From Beroe forskalii (taxonomy: Eukaryota > Ctenophora > Nuda > Beroida > Beroidae): a stretch of 64,000 nt of DNA. Shown here in pieces: positions 45,680 through 57,322 of this stretch; the stretch's first letter is position 1, and each line of letters starts with the position of its first letter. The notes beneath the pieces are model-generated. The model did no database searches and had not been told where the DNA came from. It saw nothing but the letters and a program-made list of their open reading frames with translations. The stretch spans positions 305,083-369,082 of the forward strand of contig WFMF01000164.1 of the NCBI GenBank assembly GCA_011033025.1, in the 5' to 3' direction. Made by a program: the position numbers and the translations under genes.

Positions 45680-46962
45680 CTTACCTTCCAAAAGGAAAAA
45701 TCCCATCGGTTACACCATTCCAAATCCCCTCACTTTCAACCAAAATTTTAAAAATAATAATGTTTTCTAAGGCTCCCCTTAGTTTCAAAAAAATAGGGCC
45801 TGCTTGCTTTTCTCACAAAAGCTCTTACAATTAACAAGTGCAAGGCAATTTTTGATTCAGAATCCCTACTGTCCCTTTCTAGGCGCCGCAGGCGAAAATT
45901 TTTGAAGGTTTCACATCTGAGACTGTGTATTAGATCAATTTAGTATCATAATTTGATCACAATTCACTGTTCACAACAGCTCGCCGCAGGTGAAAATTTT
46001 GAAGGTTTTACATCTGAGACTGTGTCTAGCATAATTTGGTCACAATTCACAGCAGCCCGCCGCAGGCGAAAATTTTGAAGGTGTTACCTCTGATACTGTG
46101 TCCAGCATCAATTCATTAAAATAATCTGATAACAGCAGCCTGCAGCAGGCGAAAATTTTCAAGGTTTTTATTGCACATGAATCTGCCTCTAAGATCAATT
46201 TGGGAATGGATAATTTATTGATAACAACAGCCTGCTGCAGGCGAATTTTTTTAAAGTTTCACATTTCTTGGTGAGTCTAAGACTGCAGGTGAAATGTTCG
46301 AGGTTTTGCATTCGAATCTGAATTGTGAATGAAAGTGATTGAACACTCTCACTAGTCACTCCTTCCAATTCGATGGGAAAAGGCTCTTATGTAAATGCAC
46401 AAAGTAAGGGCCAAAGTAAGGGACATTCCCACTTCTTCCGAATTGATAGGAAAAGGCTCTTATTCAAATGATAGCAGGGTGAGAGAACACCTTCCAAATT
46501 GATAAAAGGCCCTCGTGCGAATGATAAATAGATAAAAGTGAGAGCACAAGTGAGAAAACACTCACTCTTTACAAGTTGATACTAAAAGGCTCTGATTTAA
46601 ATGATAAAAGTAAGGGCCAAAGTGAGACAACACTCACTTTAACAAGTTGATACAAAAAGGTTCTCATTCAAATCATAAAAGTGAGGGCCCAATAGTGAGA
46701 AAACACTCCCTTCTTACAAGTTGGTAGGAAAAGGCTCTCATTCAAATGATAAAAGTGAGGACCAAAGTGAGACAAAACTCTCACTTCATCGAACTTGATA
46801 GGAAATTGCTCTCATATCTCCTAAATTGATGAACGTGAGGCCTTTATTTTGGAGTTTTGGGCAGTGGTTCACGCACAAGTAAGTTTGTCAAAATCCCCTC
46901 ACTTTTGAAAAAAATCCCCTCGGTTACAGTGTAACCCGTGCAACCCAACTTTGGAAGGTAAG
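45680..46962. mobile_element. Element 2: 8-bp target duplication, 13-bp inverted ends
   Basis: Ends CTTACCTTCCAAA (45680 and, inverted, 46950-46962) are flanked by gcagggct at 45672-45679 and 46963-46970. Removing it restores an exon-4-start unit of the minisatellite. The interior is built of two tandem families: ~80-bp units around cgccgcaggcgaaaattttg (45886-46300) and ~75-bp units around ataggaaaaggctct (46360-46810). No coding capacity. Confidence 0.93.
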
Positions 46963-47245
46963 GCAGGGCTGCTGTCACCTGGGAAAGAGGGGGTGGAGTG
47001 AGGGGTCAGTCATCAGGGATGGGGGGGTCAGTCACTCGCAGGGCTGCTGTCACCTGGGAAAGAGGGGGTGGAGTGAGGGGTCAGTCATCAGGGAAGGGGG
47101 GTGAAGTGAGGAGTCAGTCATCAGGGAAAGGGGGTGGGGGGGTGAAGTGAGGGGTCAGTCATCAGGGAAGGGGGTTGAAGTGAGGAGTCAGTCATCAGGG
47201 AAGGGGGGTGAGGGGTCAGTCACACGCAGGGCAGCTGTCACCTAG
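46963..47245 (-). repeat. Intron-3 minisatellite, distal part
   Basis: Three more exon-4-start copies with acceptor lie at about 46978, 47053 and 47241 (first exon-like base). The one at 47241 has CTAG instead of CCAG. It lies only ~180 bases downstream of the exon-3 donor, so it is the first acceptor the splicing machinery would meet. Confidence 0.92.
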
Positions 47246-47419
47246 GAAATGTGAGAAATTGTAGAGGGGGGATCAGAGAAAAAGAATGGAGCTCGGCACG
47301 ACAAATTAACTTTGGAATGAGAGACAAGATCCATGTGAAATTCAGCGTCTGGACTCAGACTGGCCACTGAGGAAAGTCAATGTGTTGGCATCACTAAATG
47401 ATCTGAAGACTGTACTAAC

Positions 47420-47655
47420 CTCTGAGGAGAAATCAACGTGGCCCGGTGAATCGATGAGGTTGATAAGGAAACCCTTCTCAAGAGTCCCATCATCCTTCTT
47501 GTGGTACTGGGTCTCAGCCAAGTAGCCCATGTTGTAGTCTGTCAGCTCGTAGAACATGGACACACCAGTGGACTTGATGGTGATGCATCTCTCTTGCTCA
47601 TCTTTCCTCGTGTCAGTGAAACGAGCTTCTCCGGCCTTCTCTTGAGCGATGATAC
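47420..47655 (-). CDS. EEF2: eEF2 exon 3
   Basis: Acceptor CATCAG, donor GTTAGT. Encodes [20 protein letters not shown], which contains the threonine equivalent to the eEF2-kinase site, and [17 protein letters not shown] with the G3 motif DSPGH. Length 236 bases, phase consistent. Intact. Confidence 0.96.
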
Positions 47656-47848
47656 CTGATGAAAGAGGGAAATAAGAAGTGACACAGGCATACAGTTTTA
47701 GACTGATAGAAGAGGTAAATTATTAGAAGGGTACAAATACACAGCTTTTCTCAATTTTAAGTTGCATCATCAGCAAGGAATTCATAAGTAAAGAGCAAAG
47801 GTAAGTGATCACATTCTTAATTCACTTCTGATATGAAATATCACGAAC

Positions 47849-47975
47849 CTGCTTTGGAGACCAGAGAGTCAGTCAATGTGGACTTGCCATGGTCGACATG
47901 CGCAATGACTGACATGTTTCGGATGTTTTTGGGCCGATCCATGGCCTTTCGAATTTCTTCAACTGAAAAGTATAC
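47849..47975 (-). CDS. EEF2: eEF2 exon 2
   Basis: Acceptor CTTTCAG at 47976, donor GTTCGTGA. Encodes [20 protein letters not shown] and [19 protein letters not shown] with the P-loop AHVDHGKST. It starts with residue 2; the initiator methionine is on exon 1. Confidence 0.96.
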
Positions 47976-48295
47976 CTGAAAGACAGATTCGTTAACCCGG
48001 TTTTAACATATATGTTAGTGGCTGGGAGCATAGCTATGGATTATAAGCTCAGAGATAGATATACCGAATTTATACCCTAATGCAGTAACTTATATGCTAA
48101 CAAAAGAACAATATACAGAACATTTACAAAGTACTACGGAAGTGGTCCTTGCCAGGAAAGCAGGAATCGGTGATTAATTTCCATTTTGACGATACCAGGA
48201 GCATAATCAGTCATCGCAGTCGGAATAAAATCGACCAGGAGTATAATTAAGGGACAGGTGATTCCATGTATTGCTACTTTAGATGTATAACTTAC

Positions 48296-48298
48296 CAT
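48296..48298 (-). CDS. EEF2: eEF2 exon 1 (initiator ATG only)
   Basis: The minus strand reads AAATATGGTAAGTTAT, so the coding part of exon 1 is ATG immediately followed by a consensus donor. Exon 2 begins in phase 0 at residue 2. An intron directly after the start codon is the arrangement I know from animal EEF2 genes. The 5' untranslated part extends to larger coordinates. Confidence 0.88.
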
Positions 48299-48420
48299 AT
48301 TTGCGTCGTTAATATAAGCCGATCTAAAGCTGTATATTACACAGAGTGAACAAACGCAGTGAAAAAGAGTGATGACTCGTGTCCCATACGCGATAAAGCG
48401 GCAGGTCACGTGACTTTAGA
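48299..48420 (-). promoter_or_regulatory. eEF2 5' leader and promoter region
   Basis: Reading the minus strand towards the ATG, the region contains the palindromic E-box GTCACGTGAC (48405-48414) and a pyrimidine run ACTCTTTTTCACTG near 48365, which could be a 5'-terminal oligopyrimidine start as expected for translation-factor mRNAs. Transcription start is inferred, not seen. Confidence 0.45.
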
Positions 48421-48544
48421 ATTGAGTCTGCGCAAGCGTTTTTGAAGGTCATGATATAACAAATGCGCGGCTCACTGAGTTCGTTCATACTGCGTTTTTG
48501 CCCTAACCAAGACCCTGGTTACGACGCCCCAAGTTAGGGGAATT

Positions 48545-48985
48545 GTCGTAGGATGTTACCCTACCCTCGCGCGCGGCGCAACGTTCCACATTTTGACGTC
48601 ACTTTGCAACCTAGCCATCCAGTCAGAAGAAATAGACGGGGCAACGTCCGTCGAGGGGAATTGCGTTTCATTTCCATGCACTAGCAATGTTTCATGTTGG
48701 TTCAAAACGGAAATGGCAGTAAAAAATTTGTTCATTGTATTTCAAATCAAAACAATGGCTATTGATTAACTATTGCTCCAACCAGATCCCAAGTTTTACG
48801 CGCGCGGTGCCAAACGCGACGCCCCGCAAAGGTGTGTGTATGTGCCGCGCGCTTCCCTGAGGAAGCGCGCCGCGAAACGTCGACGGACGTTGCCCCGTCT
48901 ATTTCTTCTGACTGGATGGCTATCAAAGTGACGTCCAAATGTGGAACGTTGCGCCGCGCGCGAGGGTAGGGTAACATCCTACGAC
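48545..48985. mobile_element. Foldback MITE upstream of eEF2
   Basis: 48545-48652 is mirrored by 48871-48985, starting gtcgtaggatgttaccctac. The arms include gacgtcac and gcgcgcg. Related sequence lies in the GC-rich block at 26490-26705. It begins ~130 bases upstream of the eEF2 E-box and could influence promoter chromatin. No target duplication found. Confidence 0.8.
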
Positions 48986-51200
48986 GCGAAACGCAAACAG
49001 GGGTATCGTATACGTGTTTATTGCTAAACACGTATATCCCTGTTTGCGTTGCGCAGCACGCTTCCCCAGTGTGTCCCGTAGGGAAGCAGCGCGCCATTTT
49101 TCCGCGACATGGACACAGTAAAAGACAAAAGACAAAATTAGTAAAAGACAAAATTAATATTTGCAACATTTATAAATCAAATTATATTGTACAACTTCCA
49201 CCCTTGCCAAACAAACATAAGTAGCATATGTGATATATTAGTATTTAGGTATTGAAGTGTTAATAAGATTAAGGTGTACCATATTTAAAGATATACGTGT
49301 TTAGCAAATAAAAGATAATAAAAGATATAAAGAATGCCTGATTAAATTTGAAGCTGAGTGTAACTTCACTAACTTTGAAAATTAAGTAAAAAGGGCTGTT
49401 GTTCTATAGTTAGCTCTTAGCTCTTCACTCAGTTATATTCTAGTTCTTATACTAAGCATCTATTCAATTAGAAAAGTAGCGGACAAATGCAATCAAATTG
49501 GAAATCTTTGGCATAAGTTCAGAAAATTTTTGATGTTTGTTTGGGCAAGTAATTAAATAATATACATATATCTGTATAAAACCACTCATTTTATTGCAAA
49601 CCACACCAAGTGTCAGCCACTTGCACACATTTTAAAGCTTTATGACCTAGGGTCCACCAAGTGTCAACCACTTGCACACACATATTTGTGACCCTGGGGT
49701 GGGGCCATTGGGGTTCAGTGGGGCGGGTAGAGGGGGATAGGGGAATAGGGGGCTGGTATTATGGTAAGGAACTTACCAGTTTCACCACAGGAGCATTTAG
49801 ACATGCAACATGTAACAAGCATAGGCATCAATGTCTTTGCACATTCTCGCATCATTTCACAGATTGTCATTGAAGACTAAATATTTCGACGTCACAAAAG
49901 CATTGGAAGCCCAGTGTCACTGTTGCAGGATGCCATTGCCTTGATGCTTGAAGGCACCCTGGGGCAACACTGGTTCTAGGGGTAGGGATAATATATAAAA
50001 GCATGCTTAGAGGTGTTGTACTCCTTGGTGGCTGTGCACAATTTAATGTAAGAAGTATGTAATTTTTCAGGCTGAGTCAGCGTCAGGGTAGTTACTATCT
50101 TTGACGTTGAGGAATTAAGAAGGTCTATAGGTCAGCCTATAATGCTTAGATAAATAAGTCTTGCAGATTGATGTCTTGAAGAAAGATTTCTTTTTAATTC
50201 AAATATATAAATAAGACTTATTTGAAAATCTATTTCGGCAAAACAGATGACATGTTTTTAAGGTTCGTATTTGACATCAGTTAGTCACTTGTTGACATCT
50301 CCCAGACTCCTGGCGTCATCAGAATTTTCCTCACTTGGCTTTTTTACATATCCAACTGGTGTTGTTAAGTCAGAATTTTTCTAAGATCCAGGGATCACTA
50401 CATTAGAAATTTTGTCAGATGGTGTTTAGAACATGTGGCATCAAAACAATTCCAGGTCACAAGCTGCCTTATATGCAAAAATTATTTTGTGATGTCATCA
50501 AGAGTAGATTTTGGTAACATTAAGTAAAAGCTGGCGTTTTCTGGTTCGACTTACATTTAACAGACTATTTAAAAACTTATAGGTAAATGATTTTTCTTGA
50601 TTTTAAAAGCATCTATTATTACATTGAGTGAGTAGAGATGGGTGCACAACAAGAGAAGATCATTGTCATTAAACAATGGTTTTGTATTGAGCAAAAAATT
50701 GACTTACATTATCAAGAATCCTTTCTGTAGATTTCAAAAAGGTCTCACTCGAGCACATGTTTCACAAAACCTACATGATCAAAGCTTTGGTTTACTTCCA
50801 AAGTTGAACCACCTCCAAAATTTAAAAGTAGTAATTAACAATTATAGTAACAATATAAAGCCTACCAGACTTACTTCTAGCCAATTCTGACTTCTCTATC
50901 TATGAGAGCATAAACCTAGAACAAGCAGTCTTTTTGCTTGATAGCTTCTTGAATGATAGCCACAGCCATTTTTTCCTCAAAGATCATTAAAAGGCATGAG
51001 GTTTATTTTATCAACCATCTCAAGACAGTTTAAATACATTAAGACTAAAAAGAAGCTCCACAAAAATTCAAATCTAAACTCAAAAAAAGTCAATGAACTT
51101 ATTGTAATAATTGTAACGTCTGTAAATGTCAATGCCCACTTAGCTTGGGACTTTTAGAAACTTTAAATTTTTTGAAAAAGGCCAATAAAAGGGGCTTATA
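48986..51200. other. Intergenic sequence
   Basis: Contains a copy of the cgtatatccctg motif also at 26500 (about 49028) and a small direct repeat, caccaagtgtcaaccacttg-like, near 49600 and 49655. Otherwise I see nothing: an 82-codon frame at 50642-50890 has no motif. Confidence 0.5.
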
Positions 51201-51206
51201 ATTTAA

Positions 51207-51428
51207 AGAAAAAAAAAAAATGACTTAAAAAGGGAAAATGGGGAAAATTTTAAAGAGCTACAAACATATCTAAAAAAAATTACAGCCAAAGATCCCGAAA
51301 TTATCAAAGAGAAACTTGAAAAAAATTTTGGATTCCAACAACAAAACAATTCCTATTATGATAAATATCGATTTCTTATAAAAAACATTCAGTCTTACCC
51401 TTTTGGAAAAAATCTAGTGAACCCTTAA
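51207..51428 (+). pseudogene. AT-rich ORF fragment, possibly bacterial-type permease relic
   Basis: An open frame of 73 codons without a clear start reads KELQTYLKKITAKDPEIIKE, then EKLEKNFGF and YRFLIKNIQSYPFGKNL. The spacing resembles the first periplasmic segment of OppB-type permeases of AT-rich bacteria, and a related hydrophobic frame follows at about 51450-51510. Similarity is by eye over a short, low-complexity stretch and could be chance. Confidence 0.2.
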
Positions 51429-52937
51429 ATCATATATTTTCAATAAACGATGTCAACTAATGATAAACTACCCCTAAAATTAAAATCTGATACCATTATT
51501 ATTCCCTTTTTAATATTTTAATCAAACCCTTTTAAAAACAAAACATGTCAAATTCACTGTTACCCACCCTGAGTTTGTTTAGGTGCTGCAACCACAGTTT
51601 GTAGAAGGAGTTACAAATCTTGTGATAGCTGGAGTGTCCCTCCAGTCACCAGCAGGGACAGTTAGTGTGAAACTCTCCAGAGGTGACATATCAGCGAGAT
51701 GGGGAGGACCACACATAGTCAATTACTAGGATCAACAGTTCTGAACAACAACCACGAGAAGAAGAAAACAAGGAAATAGTATGGTAAGAATGAAGTGTAC
51801 ATTGCAGGAGATGGTACTAGACCACGGTAACCTCTGAAGTCTGAAAGGCACGAAGTAAAAAGATACCAGAGATTTTCCTCCTATCCAAGTGTTTTCCTAT
51901 TACCACTCGGGAAGTCTGGGGTTGAATTGATATTGGGAGAACGACGACGACGGAGACTTAAATCTCAGAAGGAGAACTACCTGAGGCTGGGCTGTCCTGA
52001 GACTGCTGTTCTCGGTTACATTCTGAACAACCTGATATTCCCAAAAAAGAGACTCACAACAGCAACGATTCTAGTGATTAACAGGAATAGGAAATCTGAA
52101 AGATTCCCCTGTTACAGTTAAGTTCATACGTTCATATTAAGACAAGGGATTCACAGGAATAGGAAATCTGTAAGTTAGTGTAGAGGAGAATTTCGACGAA
52201 AACACAACTCTCTTAAATACCTGACACCTAGCTTATCAAAATAGATAACGTTTGAGTGTCACGAATCTGCACGAATACGTCGCACAATCATCATAATAAT
52301 AAGAATGAAAAGAATAAGAAACAGATAAGACTAGATAACACTACTCCTATCACGCCTAGTTAATATTAAAAGCTGTTATCATCTTATCACAAATACCATA
52401 CTAATACTATGAATTATATTTCATTCAATCTCATGATAGAAATATAAAATGTCCTGGATTAATATTTAACACTTCTACCCTACAACATCCATCAAGGGGG
52501 TAAAGTCTTGGCAGTATGGACTCTAGGGCAACATTACAACGTGGCCTAAACCAATTAGGGAGCATTTCTGGGATCTAGAGAGTATATTGGGAGTAGTACC
52601 TTAATATTCATATAGAAGTAATATCTAGTCATTGATTCAATTCGTAATTCAGCGATTCACAATTGCGAAGTGTACAATTGTCAATGAAATTGTGTGTGCT
52701 GTAACTTATTGAAAGTATTGAATCTCACTTTACATTATTGTAGTTACTATACGTATAACTGACTACGGATTCTACATTAATGATTATTCAGTACTTTTTC
52801 GTGATTGACCAAACACTCTTCAATGACTAATTAGTTTCAATAGATAATCAATTCTGCAATTGCTACTACTAATTCTATTGCAGTCATTAACACTTAGGTG
52901 GTAACTAACTCCCAATACCTTATGGCTAGATTGAAGC

Positions 52938-53036
52938 ATGTCCAGTATTAAACACCTCATAGATATCTCCATGGTACTGGTGGATACATTGGAGGAATTG
53001 CAAAGGATGAAGAAAAAATTGGAAAGAAAAGACAAT
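52938..53036 (+). CDS. Unknown coiled-coil protein, exon 1 (right copy)
   Basis: ATG at 52938, 33 codons, donor GTAAGTTA. Encodes MSSIKHLIDISMVL and LEELQRMKKKLERKD. Compared with the left copy there are several differences, more than half of them at silent positions, and the splice sites are unchanged. Confidence 0.55.
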
Positions 53037-53178
53037 GTAAGTTAAAAAGGAATTCAATGATAATTGATTACCTTATTCTTACCGTAACTTGGTTAACAAG
53101 GAATAAGCAAGCTTTGAACCTTTTAGTTTAGGGGGAGTGATCAGGCACAGTTCATTCCAAATACTAAACTAATTACAG

Positions 53179-53358
53179 GTGATTGTAGAAGTGCAGAACA
53201 TTATCCGGGCGAGGGATCGCTATCTGAACACGGAAGATGGCTGTCCGGAGATGGACACTGAGGACAGCTGCTCAGCTGAAACAGTTGAGCTTGCACTGCC
53301 CCTAGGGGGGAGCTTTGGAGAGCCCAGGAGGGGGCGGGGCAAGACGGAGGATTATTAG
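53179..53358 (+). CDS. Unknown coiled-coil protein, exon 2 (right copy)
   Basis: Acceptor AATTACAG, stop TAG at 53356-53358. Encodes VIVEVQNIIRARDRYLNTED, an acidic stretch and the KTEDY tail. One serine codon fewer than the left copy, so the length difference is in frame. Confidence 0.55.
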   Translation: MIVEVQNIIRARDRYLNTEDGCPEMDTEDSCSAETVELALPLGGSFGEPRRGRGKTEDY

Positions 53359-53589
53359 GACTAGTAGGGGGTGAATGGGGGTGTACCCCATTTTTTATAT
53401 AATTTATATATTTTTTTTAAATTGTTATTGAAGGAGTGGATGAGGGCATCCCCCATTTTTAAAAATAATTTATATTTTAAATTATTATGAAGTTGTGATG
53501 TGCTAATGAGAATATCAAATTGATTGTATTTATTTAAAAAAACAACAGTTTATTGCTACAGTATTCCATTTCCAGTCATAGTTTTACAG

Positions 53590-53990
53590 TTCCAACCTCA
53601 TATTCTTGTTTCATGACTACCTTGGGTTGGGTCAGGGTAAACGGATCTTGAATTGCAATTCAATGTTATGAAAATTTTAATTTGATTGATAAAATTTTCA
53701 AAAAAATCATTCCGGGATGAGATGTGGTACTGGTAGGATAGGGTTATAGGCTTAGGATTAGTAGTTGGGATTTGGGCACCTTTTATGTCTTTTAAGCACC
53801 TTTAGTCGTTCTTGAAGAATAGATCTTATTTTCCATTTTGAGTAGAATTCGGGCGGAATTTTATCATAGGTTTATATGGGATTTCATCTTCTTTCCTCAG
53901 AATTTAATTATCCTGCAGCGCATATTAATCATGCGTGACTTATCATTGCATGTTCGTGATTTAATATATTCGCATTTGAGTATTTTTTCT
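53590..53990. mobile_element. Insertion present only in the right arm
   Basis: The left arm runs continuously across the corresponding point (about 21505), while here ~400 bases are added between two tttctacag-like sequences. No inverted ends or coding capacity are visible. Confidence 0.5.
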
Positions 53991-53999
53991 ACAGAAATC

Positions 54000-55400
54000 A
54001 GGTTTTTTGGACTATGCAAGAATAAAGGTAATTACTTTGGTCAAAAGAGAGAACGAATGTTTCCGCAGAGCACCAACTGATATGTTCCATAAAAGAGGCA
54101 GATACATTGCACAGCTCTCATCTGGTAATAAAGAGAATAAGGAAAATGTGGTGGTCAAAACCAGTGGCAGCACAGTGTATCTCTTAATTAGCACCTCAAA
54201 AAGGTAAGAGAAAGGAACATGAAAAACACACCACTTTCTGCCAATTATCGCATAGCGATATGTACCTATCTATCTCACGCGTTTTACAATTAAGTAGTTC
54301 ATTATATCTGATAAAGAAATTAGAAATTAAACATGCATTTTTGTACACAGATCCAGTCACATTTAATTGCAATAGAAGAAGAATGCAAGATGTCAAAGTA
54401 AAACGCTGGATATGAGTTAGGATATCCATTCGCTGAGGAACCCTTATCACTTTATCACCACCCTGCGTTACAAATGCGAGTACTATGTCATAGTGTAGGA
54501 TACGTGTTTCAGTAGTATTGGCGCCTAGCAGGCTGCTCACTGAATTTAGTCCATGGTTTCTTGAAGTGCGCGACAGTCTGAAATTTGATTTGAAACACAT
54601 TAATAAAGAGATATGATACCATTCAAAAATTAAGAGTTAGACTGAGCAATTGAGAGGGAGGGCCCTTCTATAGTTCTATGACATGGATTTCACTGTACCA
54701 GAATACCAGATTTTGACATTAAGATTTTGCAACACGAATTACAAGTCTACACATTCTCTTACTAAAAAGTTTCGGATAAAGTCTCATTTTATCCAATCAA
54801 AAACCCTTACTCCCTTACAGTAATTAGAATTTTAAAGTAAATCTTAGTTAGAGGTTTACAATTCTTTGACAATCTTTGCGATGAAATATCTGATCTGAAG
54901 TTCAGGAGGAAGCAGAAGACATAATATTTGTATTATTTGTGAGCTGTGTGACTCAGGGAAAGTCTTGTCAATAGTTATCTTTCCTTGTTTCAATGTAAGT
55001 TATGTTGATAGGAAATGGACTGCATCATACACAAGTGACACAACACCCCTTTTTGATAGTAATAAAATGCTTCCATATTTTAACTTACCCCATTAAGAAA
55101 GCAAATAAACATAGCCAGCCGAATACAATATATACTACATAGTTCTTCAAGGTGGTGGTCACAACCAGTAACCATGCGGCATTGTTCGAAAATATTTGCG
55201 AAGATCTTTGCGATGAAATATCTGATCTGAAGTTCAGGAGGAAGAAGAATACAAGACATATTCTTTGCGAGCTCAGTCATTCAGAGAAAGCCTCGTCATA
55301 ATTTATCTTTCCTTGCTTCCATGTAAGTTAAGTTGAAGTTAAAAATCATGACTGATGATGGATTAATACTATTAAGAAAATCTAACAATCTATTAACGTG
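54000..55400 (+). repeat. Repeat B, right copy
   Basis: Reverse-complementary to parts of 20100-21505 and itself partly duplicated (54880-55050 against 55195-55340, around gatgaaatatctgatctgaa). The family mark ttcgctgaggaacccttatc is at about 54430. No intact gene. Confidence 0.75.
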
Positions 55401-55525
55401 TGCTTTTTAGCTTTTTGTACATAATATTTCAGCCACATTTAATCATTTAATTGTAATTGAAGAAAAATGCCAAAGTCCGAAAAAAAAGATGAATCTGAGT
55501 CAAATTCCGTTCGCCGACTTCTCTT

Positions 55526-55615
55526 AGAGGACCACTATAGAGGACCACTAGAGGACCACTAGAGGACCAGTAGATTACCACTATAGAGGACCAGTAGAGG
55601 ACAGTAGAGGGCCAA
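55526..55615 (+). repeat. Short minisatellite
   Basis: Imperfect repeats of agaggaccacta(ta), 12-14 bases each, about seven copies, ending in related agaggaccag/gaggacag forms. Confidence 0.85.
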
Positions 55616-55637
55616 GTTGGAGGACCAATGACGAACC

Positions 55638-55960
55638 ATTATGAAGGGGAATACGCTAAGTCTTGTTGCTTCCGGTTATTCCATTATAACAAGCATATTC
55701 GTTTTACAATTAAATTCTACATCATACTTGAATCTAGTATTATAATTTGATTATAAATTCATAGCTGAAGACCGAAAGGCGAAGAAACCTTCCAGAAATC
55801 AGTCGAACGTCGAAACTTCAGAGCGAGATTATCACGGCAGCAAAAGTTTGACATTCTCAACACAACTTGTGTCATTCAACCCACGCTTATTCCCCGCCTC
55901 TGTGTTATCAGAACGCACAACCGACGGAGTTAACTGCAGTACTAGACATAGTGGATTAAA
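55638..55960 (+). repeat. Repeat D, right copy, with coding-like stretch
   Basis: Matches 14745-15060 in reverse complement. A plus-strand frame gives AKKPSRNQSNVETSERDYHG and SKSLTFSTQLVSFNP before stops. It shares the PS.NQ.NV...ERD(Y/F)H.SK pattern with 58156-58340. Confidence 0.65.
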
Positions 55961-56380
55961 TATGTCTCCTATATAAGATAAATCTAAGGTTATCAATAAA
56001 AGTTAACAAAGTTTCAGATAGGAGTGGAAGGCAGTGGATAAGGGCATAACAAGAGCCCGACTTATCAAATTATTCAGATGCGTCAGTAAGTTTAAAAGGA
56101 AGTTTAAAATGGGTCTGAGTCACGATGAGGGAACCTATTTAAGTTTGTGAGATAGCTTATTCCAGACTACCACGTTTTATCATAATCTTTTCCTTTGAAT
56201 GTATCAAAGCACCCTTAACTACTCGCGCCCAAAATAACTAGCCGCTTAGACGTAAATGGTAGAGTCGTTCCTAAAGTTGATGAAGTAGTAGAAATTCACA
56301 GGAATTGGAAATCTGTTACACCTGGTCAGACCCCCCTGTAAATTTTAACTTCATATTGAAACAAGGATTAAGATATGATT
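55960..56380. other. Spacer before the tandem units
   Basis: No gene or clear repeat recognised, apart from ggaaatctgttac-type text also seen near 12690 and 52150. Confidence 0.4.
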
Positions 56381-57322
56381 TATTTTGCGATTTCTCGTAG
56401 GAAATGGTCTTCTCCGCTCCTCCAATTAGAACTGCCAAGGATAAGTAACTAAGTAAGCAAGGATCGTATTTTTCAACAAAAATAGGTCTTTGGACAATAA
56501 AAGAATAAAAGAAAGAATAAAAGAGAGGAGGAATGTTTCCGCAGAGTACCTACTGATATGTTCTATAAAAAGATGCAGTTACATCTGTTCATTGCAGAGT
56601 TCTCGTCTAGTAATAAGATGCTTCCATATTTTAACTTACCCAGCCCAGAAGGCAAATGAACATAGCCAGTGAATATTTGTCACATATTCTTCAATGTGGT
56701 GGTCACAACCAGTGGCCGCGCAGCAGCACAGTGTTATCTTAATAAGCAACTCAAAAATAGAAGAATAAGGAAAAGGGACGACAGTACGACACACCACTTT
56801 TTGCGAACAATCGCAGTGCGATATTGAGACATCTACCGCACGCGTTTCGCAAGTAAGTTAATATGACTCTAGGAGTTGTAAAATAGTTCATTATATCTGA
56901 ATTTGATTAAGAAATTAAACTTGCGTTATTGTACACAGATCGTCGACTGAGTGCAAAACAATCCTATCTCCAACTTTTGTCTTCTGCCTCTCTGGAGGCC
57001 CCTTCACCCTTTGGAATCGATTCCATACTCAAATATGTCATTTTAGGCCTAAAAATTGAAGTTAAAAAATATCATAAATCCATTGCCAAATTTTGGTGAG
57101 TGAAAGACAATCCTATGGTACCTTAGGATCCCTGTCCACCATAATCTGCAAAATAACTTAGTTTATACTGGAGTTAGGATAGAATGTTCAAATTGAGAAA
57201 AAGGGCGTGGCCCCCCGAAGGCAACCGATAACTCGTAAAAACCTCCCAAAATCGCAAACCGAAGACGTACGAAACATAATAATATTCATAAGCTTATACG
57301 CTTTCACAAAGGGCACGCCCCT

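Larger units (their letters stand above)
51510..53590 (+). repeat. Repeat C, right arm of the inverted duplication
   Basis: Reverse-complementary to 21505-23610, keeping both gene-like exons and the flanking non-coding DNA. It begins where aacatgtcaaattcactg on this strand matches the left arm and ends near the attccatttccagtca match. Confidence 0.9.

Noticed and set aside
51786-52121. BEN-domain-like exon
   Set aside because: A TAVL.Y.L.NLIFPK stretch is repeated in three places, but frames are broken and the match to BEN domains is too weak to claim.
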